The notes below the pieces were generated by a model that saw only the letters and a list, made by a program, of their open reading frames with translations, was not told where the DNA came from and did not search any database. 64,000 bases of DNA from Anisus vortex (taxonomy: Eukaryota; Mollusca; Gastropoda; Planorbidae): contig CASBPS010000100.1 of NCBI GenBank assembly GCA_949126835.1, positions 62,001-126,000 on the forward strand, read 5' to 3'. The position numbers and the translations under genes were made by a program. Shown here in pieces: positions 12,431-22,288 of this stretch (within the stretch, counting starts at the first letter, position 1; each line of letters starts with the position of its first letter).

Positions 12431-12790
12431 CCGGAAAACAAGATGGCGTCCGATGTACATGGCATACAAGGGCAGTAACCGTGTAATTAAATTTGTATTT
12501 TTTGTATTTTTTATTAACTTTATGGTTGTAGACAAGATGATGGAAGGGGTGTATTGAAGTTGTTGACTCCAATGTTCCACATGATGATGAACCGGAAGTA
12601 AGATGGCGTCCGATGTACATGGCATACAAGGGCAGTAACCGTGTAATTAAATTTGTATTTTTTGTATTTTTAATTAACTTTATGGTTGTAGACAAGATGA
12701 TGGAAGGGGTGTATTGAAGTTGTTGACTCCAATGTTCCACATGATGATGAACCGGAAGTAAGATGGCGTCCGATTTACGTGGCATACAAG
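12431..12790. repeat. About 160-bp tandem repeat with ETS plus YY1-like motif, left arm
   Basis: Unit starts at 12431, 12592 and 12752, each beginning CCGGAA(GT)AAGATGGCGTCC. Two full units and a partial third. The CCGGAAGTAAGATGGCG composite resembles ETS and YY1 sites of TATA-less promoters. Translations across the units are repeat artefacts. Confidence 0.75.
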
Positions 12791-12913
12791 GGCAGTAACC
12801 ATGTAAATACTTTTTTTAAACAGTAAAAAAAGAAAGTTTTAATTTTTTTTTAATTTTTATTTGCGTTCAAGTACATCAAACAGAGAATAAAACAACAACA
12901 ATATATAATATAA

Positions 12914-13625
12914 TTATAATATCCTATTCTCAGTGTTCAGGATTTGTAGAGCGAAAAGTGCACAAAGTGTCAAGATCCCAATGCCTGCAGCAGCACAGCA
13001 TAGGATTGTCTTAAGTGAGGGCCAAGAGCTGCCATTTTTATTCTCACCTCTACCAGATTTGAATTCCAAAAACCCTTCCTGTGTGAAGGAAAAGAAGATG
13101 GAGGCTAGTTTAATATACGTTTTTATATTTAACTTTCTATAGGATGATTTTTGTTTAAAGAGTGTCTTTGTTACTCTTGTAAACCTATTACTTACCCAGT
13201 TATTATGACTATTTAGCCAACTCGACAGATGTATAATAAGTTGTTAACCATTCTATAAGATTATCTACTAGGTGGTATTTCTTTAGTTGAAAACACCGAG
13301 CTGCAAATTGACCCGAAAAGTCAAACAACGCCACAATTCGTCCCCAATTTATATCCTCACAAAATATTTCTATAACGATCGATGCGAAAGTGTCATAAGC
13401 ATTGTCATCAGTTATGACTAGACCATCTATTAAGTTCTCAAATCTATTCTTAAATCGTTCTTCAAATTCATCTCCTAGTATTCTCATAGCATTTTGAGCA
13501 GAATTCGGAGTGTTGATAATACTTTCATGCCGACCATCGTTTCTCCAAGTATACCCATTGCATTGTAAACGATATTTTATGTAATCCACCGCAATGCTAC
13601 GCGTATTTTCATGTCCTATAGACAT
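12914..13625 (-). CDS. Bcl-2 family apoptosis regulator, left arm copy (two exons, apparent frameshift)
   Basis: Exon 1 runs 13625 to 13196 and exon 2 from 13078 to 12914 (minus strand), with a 117-nt GT..AG intron. Residues 8-27 match a BH4 motif (DYIKYRL...GYTW). Residues about 45-60 match BH3 (ILGDEFEERF), and residues about 92-110 match BH1 (NWGRIVALFDF). The frame opened by the ATG stops after 138 codons, just after the BH1-BH2 linker. The BH2-like Trp segment at the end of exon 1 and all of exon 2, which has a C-terminal hydrophobic anchor and a basic end, are in a different frame. Family knowledge: multidomain Bcl-2 proteins restrain mitochondrial cell death. The gene points outward, towards the element tip. 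Identical in the other arm, so the frame break predates or was copied with the duplication. Confidence 0.8.
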
Positions 13626-13629
13626 ATTA

Positions 13630-13929
13630 TTTTCAATAGAACTAATAAGAATTACAAAAAGAACCGTTTTACTAAACGAAAAACCATAACACTTTTACAA
13701 AACTGAATAAGGAAGACTACATAATTTTATAAAAATTTGCTGAATAGTGGAAAGAGACCACCATCTGACAAGCAAACATTCAACGAGCAGGTGTTAAACA
13801 GCTGCCCGCTGGGCGCTGACCAAGTTAACGACTTCCTGTCCAGATGTTATTGCACTTACCTGACCGTGAGAAAATCTAAAAGCTAACATTCCCAGGGTCA
13901 CGCCAACCCTAACCGTCAACAACGTTCCC
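13630..13929. other. Region upstream of the Bcl-2 gene, left arm
   Basis: About 300 bp of ordinary-composition sequence between the Bcl-2 start and the pyrimidine-rich repeats, presumably holding its promoter. The mirror is 20790-21089. No TATA box stands out. Confidence 0.35.
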
Positions 13930-14320
13930 ACTTTTTTTTTTTTGTCTTCTTCAATCTTTGCCTTTTTTTACTAACTTCTTATCTCTTTCTCGAAAAAATT
14001 TAAAGTACAATTTCTCAAACTTTCGATCTCTCCCGACAAACATTTTAAGTACACCTTTTCAAAATCTTTCTCTCTCAAAAAACTTTGTAGGACACCTTCT
14101 CAAACTGTCGATCTCTCCCGACAACATTTTAAGTTCACCTTCCCAAACTGTCGATATCTACCGACAACTTTTTAAAGTTCACCTTCCCAAAATCTCTCTC
14201 CCGACAAACTTTTTTAAGTTCACCTTCCCAAAATCTTTCTCTCTTGACAAACTTTTTTTAGTTAACCTTCCCAAAATCTTTCTCTCTTGACAAACTTTTT
14301 TAAGTTCACCTTCCCAAAAG

Positions 14321-14352
<32 letters not shown>

Positions 14353-15850
14353 ACAAACTTTTTAAAGGACAACTTTTCAAACTCGCAATCTCTCCCGACA
14401 ACTTTTTTAAGTTCACCTTCCCAAAATCTTTCTCTCTTGACAAACTTTTTTAAGTTCACCTTCCCAAAATCTTTTACAACCTCGACAAACTTTTTTAAGT
14501 TCACCTTCCCAAAATCTCTCTCTCTTGACAAACTTTTTTTAAGATCACCTTCCTAAAATCTCTCTCCAGATAAACTTTTAAAGCTCACCTTCCCAAACTG
14601 TCGATCTCTCCCGACAACTTTTCAAGTACAACTTTTCAAACTCTCGATCTCTCTTGACAAACTTTTTTAAAGATCACCTTCCTAAAATCTCTCTCCCGAC
14701 AAACTTTTAAAGCTCACCTTCCCAAACTGTCGATCTCTCCCGACAACTTTTCAAGTACAACTTTTCAAACTCTCGATCTCTCTTGACAAACTTTTTTAAG
14801 TTCACCTTCCCAAAATCTTTCACACTATCTTTCGCTCAAAAACACTTTTTCTTAAAAGCTTTCCCACTCTCGACAAACATTTTAGGTCACCACTCCATGG
14901 ACTTCGTTTTAACAGTAGCCATCTCTCTGTCTCCAACTCTTTCTCGCCCCATCTCTTCCTCTAACAAAACTTTAAGTTAAAACAACCTTAACATTTACAC
15001 ATTCCATCTTTCTGCCTTGTTCAATCTCTGTATCTCTTACTTCATTCTTCTCTCAAACTCTGTCTCTCTCTCTCTCTCTCTCTCTCTAAAAACGTTACGA
15101 TCAGCAAAGTCTTACACATATTCCACTTCACATCTTTCACTCTGTCTTTCTCTTTCCTGCGTGCCATCTTTTACTTGTTTCATTTTCAGTGACTTCTTTC
15201 CTTACTCTGTCAACACTTATTTCTCTCTTCGTCTCTTTTCGCTAACAAAACTTTATGTTAACCAACCTTAACATTTACACATTCCATCTTTCTGCCTTGT
15301 TCAATCAATTATTTAATACTTTACTCTTTCTTTAGTGCTCTCGCTAAAAGCAATTTATGCTCAGCAAACCCTAACACATTTCCACTTCACATCTTTCACT
15401 CTGTCTTTCTCTTTCCTGCGTGCCATCTTTCTTTTACTTGTCTCATTTTCAGTGACTTCTTTCCTTACTCTGTCAACACGTATTTCTCTCTTCGTCTCTT
15501 TTCGCTAACAAAACTTTATGTTAACCAACTTTAACATTTACACATTCCATCTTTCTGCCTTGTTCAATCAATTATTTAATACTTTACTCTTTCTTTAGAA
15601 CTCTCGCAAAAAGCAATTTATGCTCAGCAAACCCTAACACATTTTCCACTTCACATCTTTAACTCTGTCTTTCCTTTTCTTTTTCCTGCGTACCATCTTT
15701 TACGTACTCATTTTCTGTGACTCCTTTTCTTACACTGTCTCCAGAGCTTTCTCTGACAAAACTTTAAGTTACTCTAAGCATCTCTATTTCAACAGCGTTC
15801 CCTCTTTCTGCCTTGTTCAATCTCTACCTCCTTACTAACTTCTTCTCCTC
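13930..15850 (+). repeat. Pyrimidine-rich strand-asymmetric repeat tract, left arm
   Basis: At 13960-14840 about twenty diverged units of 40-50 bp carry TTCACCTTCCCAAAATC and CTCTCTTGACAAACTTTTT blocks, with a (CT)n run at about 14321-14349. At 15000-15800 three longer units (about 250 bp) carry CACTCTGTCTTTCTC and TGTCAACAC blocks, plus another (CT)n at 15063-15087. The plus strand is nearly purine-poor throughout. The tract separates the divergently transcribed Bcl-2 and 120-residue genes. Open frames across it (repeating KFTFPK or its antisense) are repeat translations, not genes. Confidence 0.85.
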
Positions 15851-15904
15851 TTTCTAAAATTGTCTTCCCTTTTATATTTTATAACGTGCAAATCATTTAG
15901 TACC

Positions 15905-16385
15905 ATGGATCCTAGGGGAAAACATCCCTTTACCGCTCGCATTGCTGGACCAGGCAATGTCGACAGTGGAATTGTATTAGAATGTGGTAGTATAGACTGT
16001 GATTTGTCTTCAATCATTGAGAAAATCAAAGGAGACATCGCTTGTGTTGTATTATTGAATGAAGATGAAATGCAGGTAAGATACTACTTATCTTATATAT
16101 TATAATCACTCCTTCCATATAAAGTATTAGTGCGTACTACTCTCATTCGTTTTAAAAACAATAATAATAATTTACTTTCGATGTCTTGTGTAGAAACTTG
16201 TGGAGGCGGATACTGAAGGGCTAGTTCAGAGCCTTGGGAGATCTACGAAAGTCATCAAATCTATGCAGGAATCTTGTCAGCGCCTAATTGAGGAGCAGGC
16301 AGACCTGAAAGCCGCCCTGGAGCTTGTTCGTTTTTACAACTTGGAAAATGCAATGCGTAATTGCATGACAAATGTTTACAAGTAG
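15905..16385 (+). CDS. Unknown 120-residue spliced gene, left arm copy
   Basis: Exon 1 is 15905-16075 (57 codons; donor CAG/GTAAGA) and exon 2 16194-16385 (stop TAG). The 118-nt intron is in phase 0, so the joined frame is open. The start is supported by TACCATGG context, a TATA-like TATATTTTATAA just upstream (about 15873-15884), and an AATAAA at 16423. The first 55 residues look globular, with GPGNVDSGIVLECGS and DIACVVLLNEDE. Residues about 65-110 are Glu/Lys/Leu-rich and predicted helical, probably a short coiled coil. No Cys pattern, signal peptide or membrane segment. I do not recognise the family. Conservation of the splice frame in both arms supports a real gene. It reads towards the loop. 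Confidence 0.7.
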
Positions 16386-16538
16386 ACGTTGCTAGCTTTA
16401 GAGTCTTAAATTATAAAAATTAAATAAAGGAAAAAAAATATTGGTGTTTGTTGTTTGTGTATGAAGGTTTTGAAAATAATGTTCTTGGAGATATAGCACA
16501 GGTCAGGTCAACTGACCCTAGTGCGAATTTGGGAAAAG

Positions 16539-18179
16539 TGGGGCAGAAGAAAAAATTTTTTTGTTTGTATTAGTTTGGGGCTGCTAGTCAATATTGTAAA
16601 GAGTTTTGTAAATCACTAGAATTAGTTTAATGGAATTGTGATAAGTTATTAGGATGTGTATTTATTATTATTAGCAATTACTACTATAAGTTGAATAGGG
16701 TGGTAAAAAAAAGGAATACTTTAAACTGAAGGTGTAGTGTTTTTAAATGTTTTGGACAGGACTAATTATAGAAGTATTATAAGGGTTTGAGTCAAGCAAG
16801 ATTGCCTAAGTGGGAAGGTATATTTGGGTGTTGTAGATATATGTTTTGGGTTGTGTTTTGGACAGGGATATCTATAATGGTTTTTTTTTAAGATTAGTGT
16901 TTTGGACAGAGCTATCAATAAAAGTATTAGAAGGTTTGGGTCAAGCTAGATTGCCTAAGTTGGAACATATATTTGGGTGTTGATGGTATGTGTTTTGTAA
17001 AGTTTGTGGTAGGACATGGATATCTATAAAGATAGATTATCAGAAATCTTCCATGACATCAGTCAAGCAAGATTTCCTAAGTGGGGAAATTCACTTGGGG
17101 GTTGTAGATATGTGTTTTGTAAAGTTGGTGTTAGGACGGGGATATCGATAAAGATAGACTATCAGAAATCTTCCATGACATCAGTCAAGCAAGATTTCCT
17201 AAGTGGGGAAATTCACTTGGGGGTTGCAGAAATGTGTTTTGTAAAGTTGGTGTTAGGACGGGGATATCGATAAAGATAGACTATCAGAAATCTTCCATGA
17301 CATCAGTCAAGCAAGATTTACTAAGTGGGGAAATTCACTTGGGGGTTGTAGAAATGTGTTTTGTAAAGTCTGTGGTAGGACGGGGATATCGATAAAGATA
17401 AACTATCAGAAATCTTCCATGACATCAGTCAAGCAAGATTTCCTAAGTGGGGAAATTCACTTGGGGGTTGTAGATATGTGTTTTGTAAAGTCTGTGGTAG
17501 GACGGGGATATCGATAAAGATAGACTATCAGAAATCTTCCATTACATCAGTCAAGCAAGATTTCCTAAGTGGGGAAATTTACTTGGGTGTTGTAGATATG
17601 TGTTTTGTAAAGTTGGTGTTAGGACAGGGATATCGATAAAAATATTCTAAGGATTTAAGTCGAGTAAGATTGTCTAATTTTAGGTTTTATTTTGGGTGGC
17701 GATGGTATATGGTAAGATTGACCAAGTTGGAAGGTATATTTGGGTGGCGATGGTATGTGTTGAGGTTTTGTAAGAGTAGTGTTGGGATATGTTTGTTCAC
17801 GGTAGAAAAAATCTGTCATGGCATGACTGTAGTCATAGAGGGCTGTTTCTCCTATTGGGTCATATAACAATTGTATGTGAACTTAGGAAAATAAAATTGT
17901 AGATCTATGTTAAAAGACCTAGGAAAAATAAACAGGTCTAAATTTCGACTACCTTGGCACTGGAATAATTTTGATATGTAATTGATTTAGGAGATATTTC
18001 TATAATAGGCCTGAGAAGGAAAGTAATGGGAATGACAAGGGTTATATAGGTGGTGAGTGGCATCATGTGTTACGAAAATGATTCCCACTACTATTAGTAA
18101 ATGTTGGTTAGGTAATTAAAATTTCCGTAGATAGTTTGTTAAAATTTAGACAGTAATAGTTAGGTAGAGCGAGGAGGGG
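16539..18179. repeat. Loop of the palindrome, made of tandem repeats
   Basis: Unique to the centre. Five copies of an exact 122-bp unit have GACATCAGTCAAGCAAG-type anchors at 17055, 17177, 17299, 17421 and 17543 (the last reads TACATC). They are flanked on both sides by more diverged relatives (about 16785-17000 and 17640-17760) sharing TCAAGCAAGATT.CCTAAGT and TTTTGTAAAGTT..TG. The strand is G/T-rich. A GATATCGATA box recurs in every unit. Open frames of up to 85 codons are repeat translations. A role as a replication or recombination site is speculation. Confidence 0.85.
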
Positions 18180-18333
18180 CTTTTCCCAAATTCGCACTAG
18201 GGTCAGTTGACCTTGACCTGTGCTATATCTCCAAGAACATTATTTTCAAAACCTTCATACACAAACAACAAACACCAATATTTTTTTTCCTTTATTTAAT
18301 TTTTATAATTTAAGACTCTAAAGCTAGCAACGT

Positions 18334-18814
18334 CTACTTGTAAACATTTGTCATGCAATTACGCATTGCATTTTCCAAGTTGTAAAAACGAACAAGCTCC
18401 AGGGCGGCTTTCAGGTCTGCCTGCTCCTCAATTAGGCGCTGACAAGATTCCTGCATAGATTTGATGACTTTCGTAGATCTCCCAAGGCTCTGAACTAGCC
18501 CTTCAGTATCCGCCTCCACAAGTTTCTACACAAGACATCGAAAGTAAATTATTATTATTGTTTTTAAAACGAATGAGAGTAGTACGCACTAATACTTTAT
18601 ATGGAAGGAGTGATTATAATATATAAGATAAGTAGTATCTTACCTGCATTTCATCTTCATTCAATAATACAACACAAGCGATGTCTCCTTTGATTTTCTC
18701 AATGATTGAAGACAAATCACAGTCTATACTACCACATTCTAATACAATTCCACTGTCGACATTGCCTGGTCCAGCAATGCGAGCGGTAAAGGGATGTTTC
18801 CCCCTAGGATCCAT
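18334..18814 (-). CDS. Unknown 120-residue spliced gene, right arm copy
   Basis: Exon 1 runs 18814 to 18644 and exon 2 from 18525 to 18334 on the minus strand. The encoded protein is the same as in the left copy. The one change noticed is in the upstream TATA-like stretch, which here reads TATGTTTTATAA (about 18836-18847, minus strand), so the two copies may differ in promoter strength. Confidence 0.7.
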
Positions 18815-18868
18815 GGTACTAAATGATTTGCACGTTATAAAACATAAAAGGGAAGACAATTTTAGAAA

Positions 18869-19626
18869 GAGGAGAAGAAGTTAGTAAGGAGGTAGAGATT
18901 GAACAAGGCAGAAAGAGGGAACGCTGTTGAAATAGAGATGCTTAGAGTAACTTAAAGTTTTGTCAGAGAAAGCTCTGGAGACATTGTAAGAAAAGTAGTC
19001 ACAGAAAATGAGTACGTAAAAGATGGTACGCAGGAAAAAGAAAAGGAAAGACAGAGTGAAAGATGTGAAGTGGAAAATGTGTTAGGGTTTGCTGAGCATA
19101 AATTGCTTTTAGCGAGAGTTCTAAAGAAAGAGTAAAGTATTAAATAATTGATTGAACAAGGCAGAAAGATGGAATGTGTAAATGTTAAAGTTGGTTAACA
19201 TAAAGTTTTGTTAGCGAAAAGAGACGAAGAGAGAAATACGTGTTGACAGAGTAAGGAAAGAAGTCACTGAAAATGAGACAAGTAAAAGATGGCACGCAGG
19301 AAAGAGAAAGACAGAGTGAAAGATGTGAAGTGGAAATGTGTTAGGGTTTGCTGAGCATAAATTGCTTTTAGCGAGAGCACTAAAGAAAGAGTAAAGTATT
19401 AAATAATTGATTGAACAAGGCAGAAAGATGGAATGTGTAAATGTTAAGGTTGGTTAACATAAAGTTTTGTTAGCGAAAAGAGACGAAGAGAGAAATAAGT
19501 GTTGACAGAGTAAGGAAAGAAGTCACTGAAAATGAAACAAGTAAAAGATGGCACGCAGGAAAGAGAAAGACAGAGTGAAAGATGTGAAGTGGAATATGTG
19601 TAAGACTTTGCTGATCGTAACGTTTT

Positions 19627-19661
<35 letters not shown>

Positions 19662-20366
19662 TTTGAGAGAAGAATGAAGTAAGAGATACAGAGATTGAAC
19701 AAGGCAGAAAGATGGAATGTGTAAATGTTAAGGTTGTTTTAACTTAAAGTTTTGTTAGAGGAAGAGAAGGGGCGAGAAAGAGTTGGAGACAGAGAGATGG
19801 CTACTGTTAAAACGAAGTCCATGGAGTGGTGACCTAAAATGTTTGTCGAGAGTGGGAAAGCTTTTAAGAAAAAGTGTTTTTGAGCGAAAGATAGTGTGAA
19901 AGATTTTGGGAAGGTGAACTTAAAAAAGTTTGTCAAGAGAGATCGAGAGTTTGAAAAGTTGTACTTGAAAAGTTGTCGGGAGAGATCGACAGTTTGGGAA
20001 GGTGAGCTTTAAAAGTTTGTCGGGAGAGAGATTTTAGGAAGGTGATCTTTAAAAAAGTTTGTCAAGAGAGATCGGGAGTTTGAAAAGTTGTACTTGAAAA
20101 GTTGTCGGGAGAGATCGACAGTTTGGGAAGGTGAGCTTTAAAAGTTTGTCTGGAGAGAGATTTTAGGAAGGTGATCTTAAAAAAAGTTTGTCAAGAGAGA
20201 GAGATTTTGGGAAGGTGAACTTAAAAAAGTTTGTCGAGGTTGTAAAAGATTTTGGGAAGGTGAACTTAAAAAAGTTTGTCAAGAGAGAAAGATTTTGGGA
20301 AGGTGAACTTAAAAAAGTTGTCGGGAGAGATTGCGAGTTTGAAAAGTTGTCCTTTAAAAAGTTTGT

Positions 20367-20400
<34 letters not shown>

Positions 20401-20789
20401 CTTTTGGGAAGGTGAACTTAAAAAAGTTTGTCAAGAGAGAAAGATTTTGGGAAGGTTAACTAAAAAAAGTTTGTCAAGAGAGAAAGATTTTGGGAAGGTG
20501 AACTTAAAAAAGTTTGTCGGGAGAGAGATTTTGGGAAGGTGAACTTTAAAAAGTTGTCGGTAGATATCGACAGTTTGGGAAGGTGAACTTAAAATGTTGT
20601 CGGGAGAGATCGACAGTCTGAGAAGGTGTCCTACAAAGTTTTTCGAGAGAGAAAGATTTTGAAAAGGTGTACTTAAAATGTTTGTCGGGAGAGATCGAAA
20701 GTTTGAGAAATTGTACTTTAAATTTTTTCGAGAAAGAGATAAGAAGTTAGTAAAAAAAGGCAAAGATTGAAGAAGACAAAAAAAAAAGT
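18869..20789 (-). repeat. Purine-rich mirror of the asymmetric repeat tract, right arm
   Basis: Inverted copy of 13930-15850, so the plus strand here is purine-rich ((GA)n at about 19630-19656 and 20370-20399). Same position between the two divergent genes. Confidence 0.85.
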
Positions 20790-21093
20790 GGGAACGTTGT
20801 TGACGGTTAGGGTTGGCGTGACCCTGGGAATGTTAGCTTTTAGATTTTCTCACGGTCAGGTAAGTGCAATAACATCTGGACAGGAAGTCGTTAACTTGGT
20901 CAGCGCCCAGCGGGCAGCTGTTTAACACCTGCTCGTTGAATGTTTGCTTGTCAGATGGTGGTCTCTTTCCACTATTCAGCAAATTTTTATAAAATTATGT
21001 AGTCTTCCTTATTCAGTTTTGTAAAAGTGTTATGGTTTTTCGTTTAGTAAAACGGTTCTTTTTGTAATTCTTATTAGTTCTATTGAAAATAAT

Positions 21094-21805
21094 ATGTCTA
21101 TAGGACATGAAAATACGCGTAGCATTGCGGTGGATTACATAAAATATCGTTTACAATGCAATGGGTATACTTGGAGAAACGATGGTCGGCATGAAAGTAT
21201 TATCAACACTCCGAATTCTGCTCAAAATGCTATGAGAATACTAGGAGATGAATTTGAAGAACGATTTAAGAATAGATTTGAGAACTTAATAGATGGTCTA
21301 GTCATAACTGATGACAATGCTTATGACACTTTCGCATCGATCGTTATAGAAATATTTTGTGAGGATATAAATTGGGGACGAATTGTGGCGTTGTTTGACT
21401 TTTCGGGTCAATTTGCAGCTCGGTGTTTTCAACTAAAGAAATACCACCTAGTAGATAATCTTATAGAATGGTTAACAACTTATTATACATCTGTCGAGTT
21501 GGCTAAATAGTCATAATAACTGGGTAAGTAATAGGTTTACAAGAGTAACAAAGACACTCTTTAAACAAAAATCATCCTATAGAAAGTTAAATATAAAAAC
21601 GTATATTAAACTAGCCTCCATCTTCTTTTCCTTCACACAGGAAGGGTTTTTGGAATTCAAATCTGGTAGAGGTGAGAATAAAAATGGCAGCTCTTGGCCC
21701 TCACTTAAGACAATCCTATGCTGTGCTGCTGCAGGCATTGGGATCTTGACACTTTGTGCACTTTTCGCTCTACAAATCCTGAACACTGAGAATAGGATAT
21801 TATAA
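21094..21805 (+). CDS. Bcl-2 family apoptosis regulator, right arm copy (two exons, apparent frameshift)
   Basis: Exon 1 is 21094-21523 (donor CTGG/GTAAGT at 21524), the intron 21524-21640, and exon 2 21641-21805 (stop TAA 21803-21805, AATAAA at 21858). BH4, BH3 and BH1 motifs are at the same residues as in the left copy. The 138-codon frame ends at 21510, 13 nt before the donor. The BH2-like tail of exon 1 and the exon 2 frame are mutually consistent but offset by one base from the BH4-BH3-BH1 frame. Exon 2 encodes a run of about 20 hydrophobic residues near the C-terminus (a tail anchor typical of the family). The ATG at 21094 is chosen because BH4 follows it directly. Either a frameshift has inactivated full-length synthesis, or a shortened BH2-less product is made. 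Confidence 0.82.
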
Positions 21806-21928
21806 TTATATTATATATTGTTGTTGTTTTATTCTCTGTTTGATGTACTTGAACGCAAATAAAAATTAAAAAAAAATTAAAACTTTCTTTTTTTACTGTT
21901 TAAAAAAAGTATTTACATGGTTACTGCC

Positions 21929-22288
21929 CTTGTATGCCACGTAAATCGGACGCCATCTTACTTCCGGTTCATCATCATGTGGAACATTGGAGTCAACAAC
22001 TTCAATACACCCCTTCCATCATCTTGTCTACAACCATAAAGTTAATTAAAAATACAAAAAATACAAATTTAATTACACGGTTACTGCCCTTGTATGCCAT
22101 GCACATCGGACGCCATCTTACTTCCGGTTCATCATCATGCGGAACATTGGAGTCAACAACTTCAATACACCCCTTCCATCATCTTGTCTACAACCATAAA
22201 GTTAATTAAAAATACAAAAAATACAAATTTAATTACACGGTTACTGCCCTTGTATGCCATGTACATCGGACGCCATCTTGTTTTCCGG
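21929..22288. repeat. About 160-bp tandem repeat, right arm
   Basis: Mirror of 12431-12790. It has at least two substitutions relative to the left arm, for example GCACATCGG here against the complement of GTACATCGG. Confidence 0.75.

Larger units (their letters stand above)
9876..16538 (+). repeat. Left 6.66-kb inverted arm
   Basis: It pairs with 24835-18180. Between about 12900 and 16385 left and right coordinates sum to a constant 34719, so there is no net indel there. The sum falls to 34711 at the tips, an 8-bp difference mostly in homopolymers. Substitutions seen include an A/G in the TATA-like stretch near 15875 (versus about 18845), an A/T near 14947 and an A/G near 12616. Confidence 0.95.

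Noticed and set aside
12408..12785. 125-codon minus-strand frame in the left arm (and 91-codon mirror)
   Set aside because: It spans the 160-bp tandem repeats and its residues simply repeat with the units. No family resemblance.
13958..14980. Open frames of 65-110 codons with repeated KFTFPK or KVNLKKFVKRE motifs
   Set aside because: They are translations of 40-50 bp minisatellite units on both strands and in several frames. No start context or splice signals.
17016..17273. 85-codon open frame in the palindrome loop
   Set aside because: It is the translation of two 122-bp tandem units and breaks in the other units.
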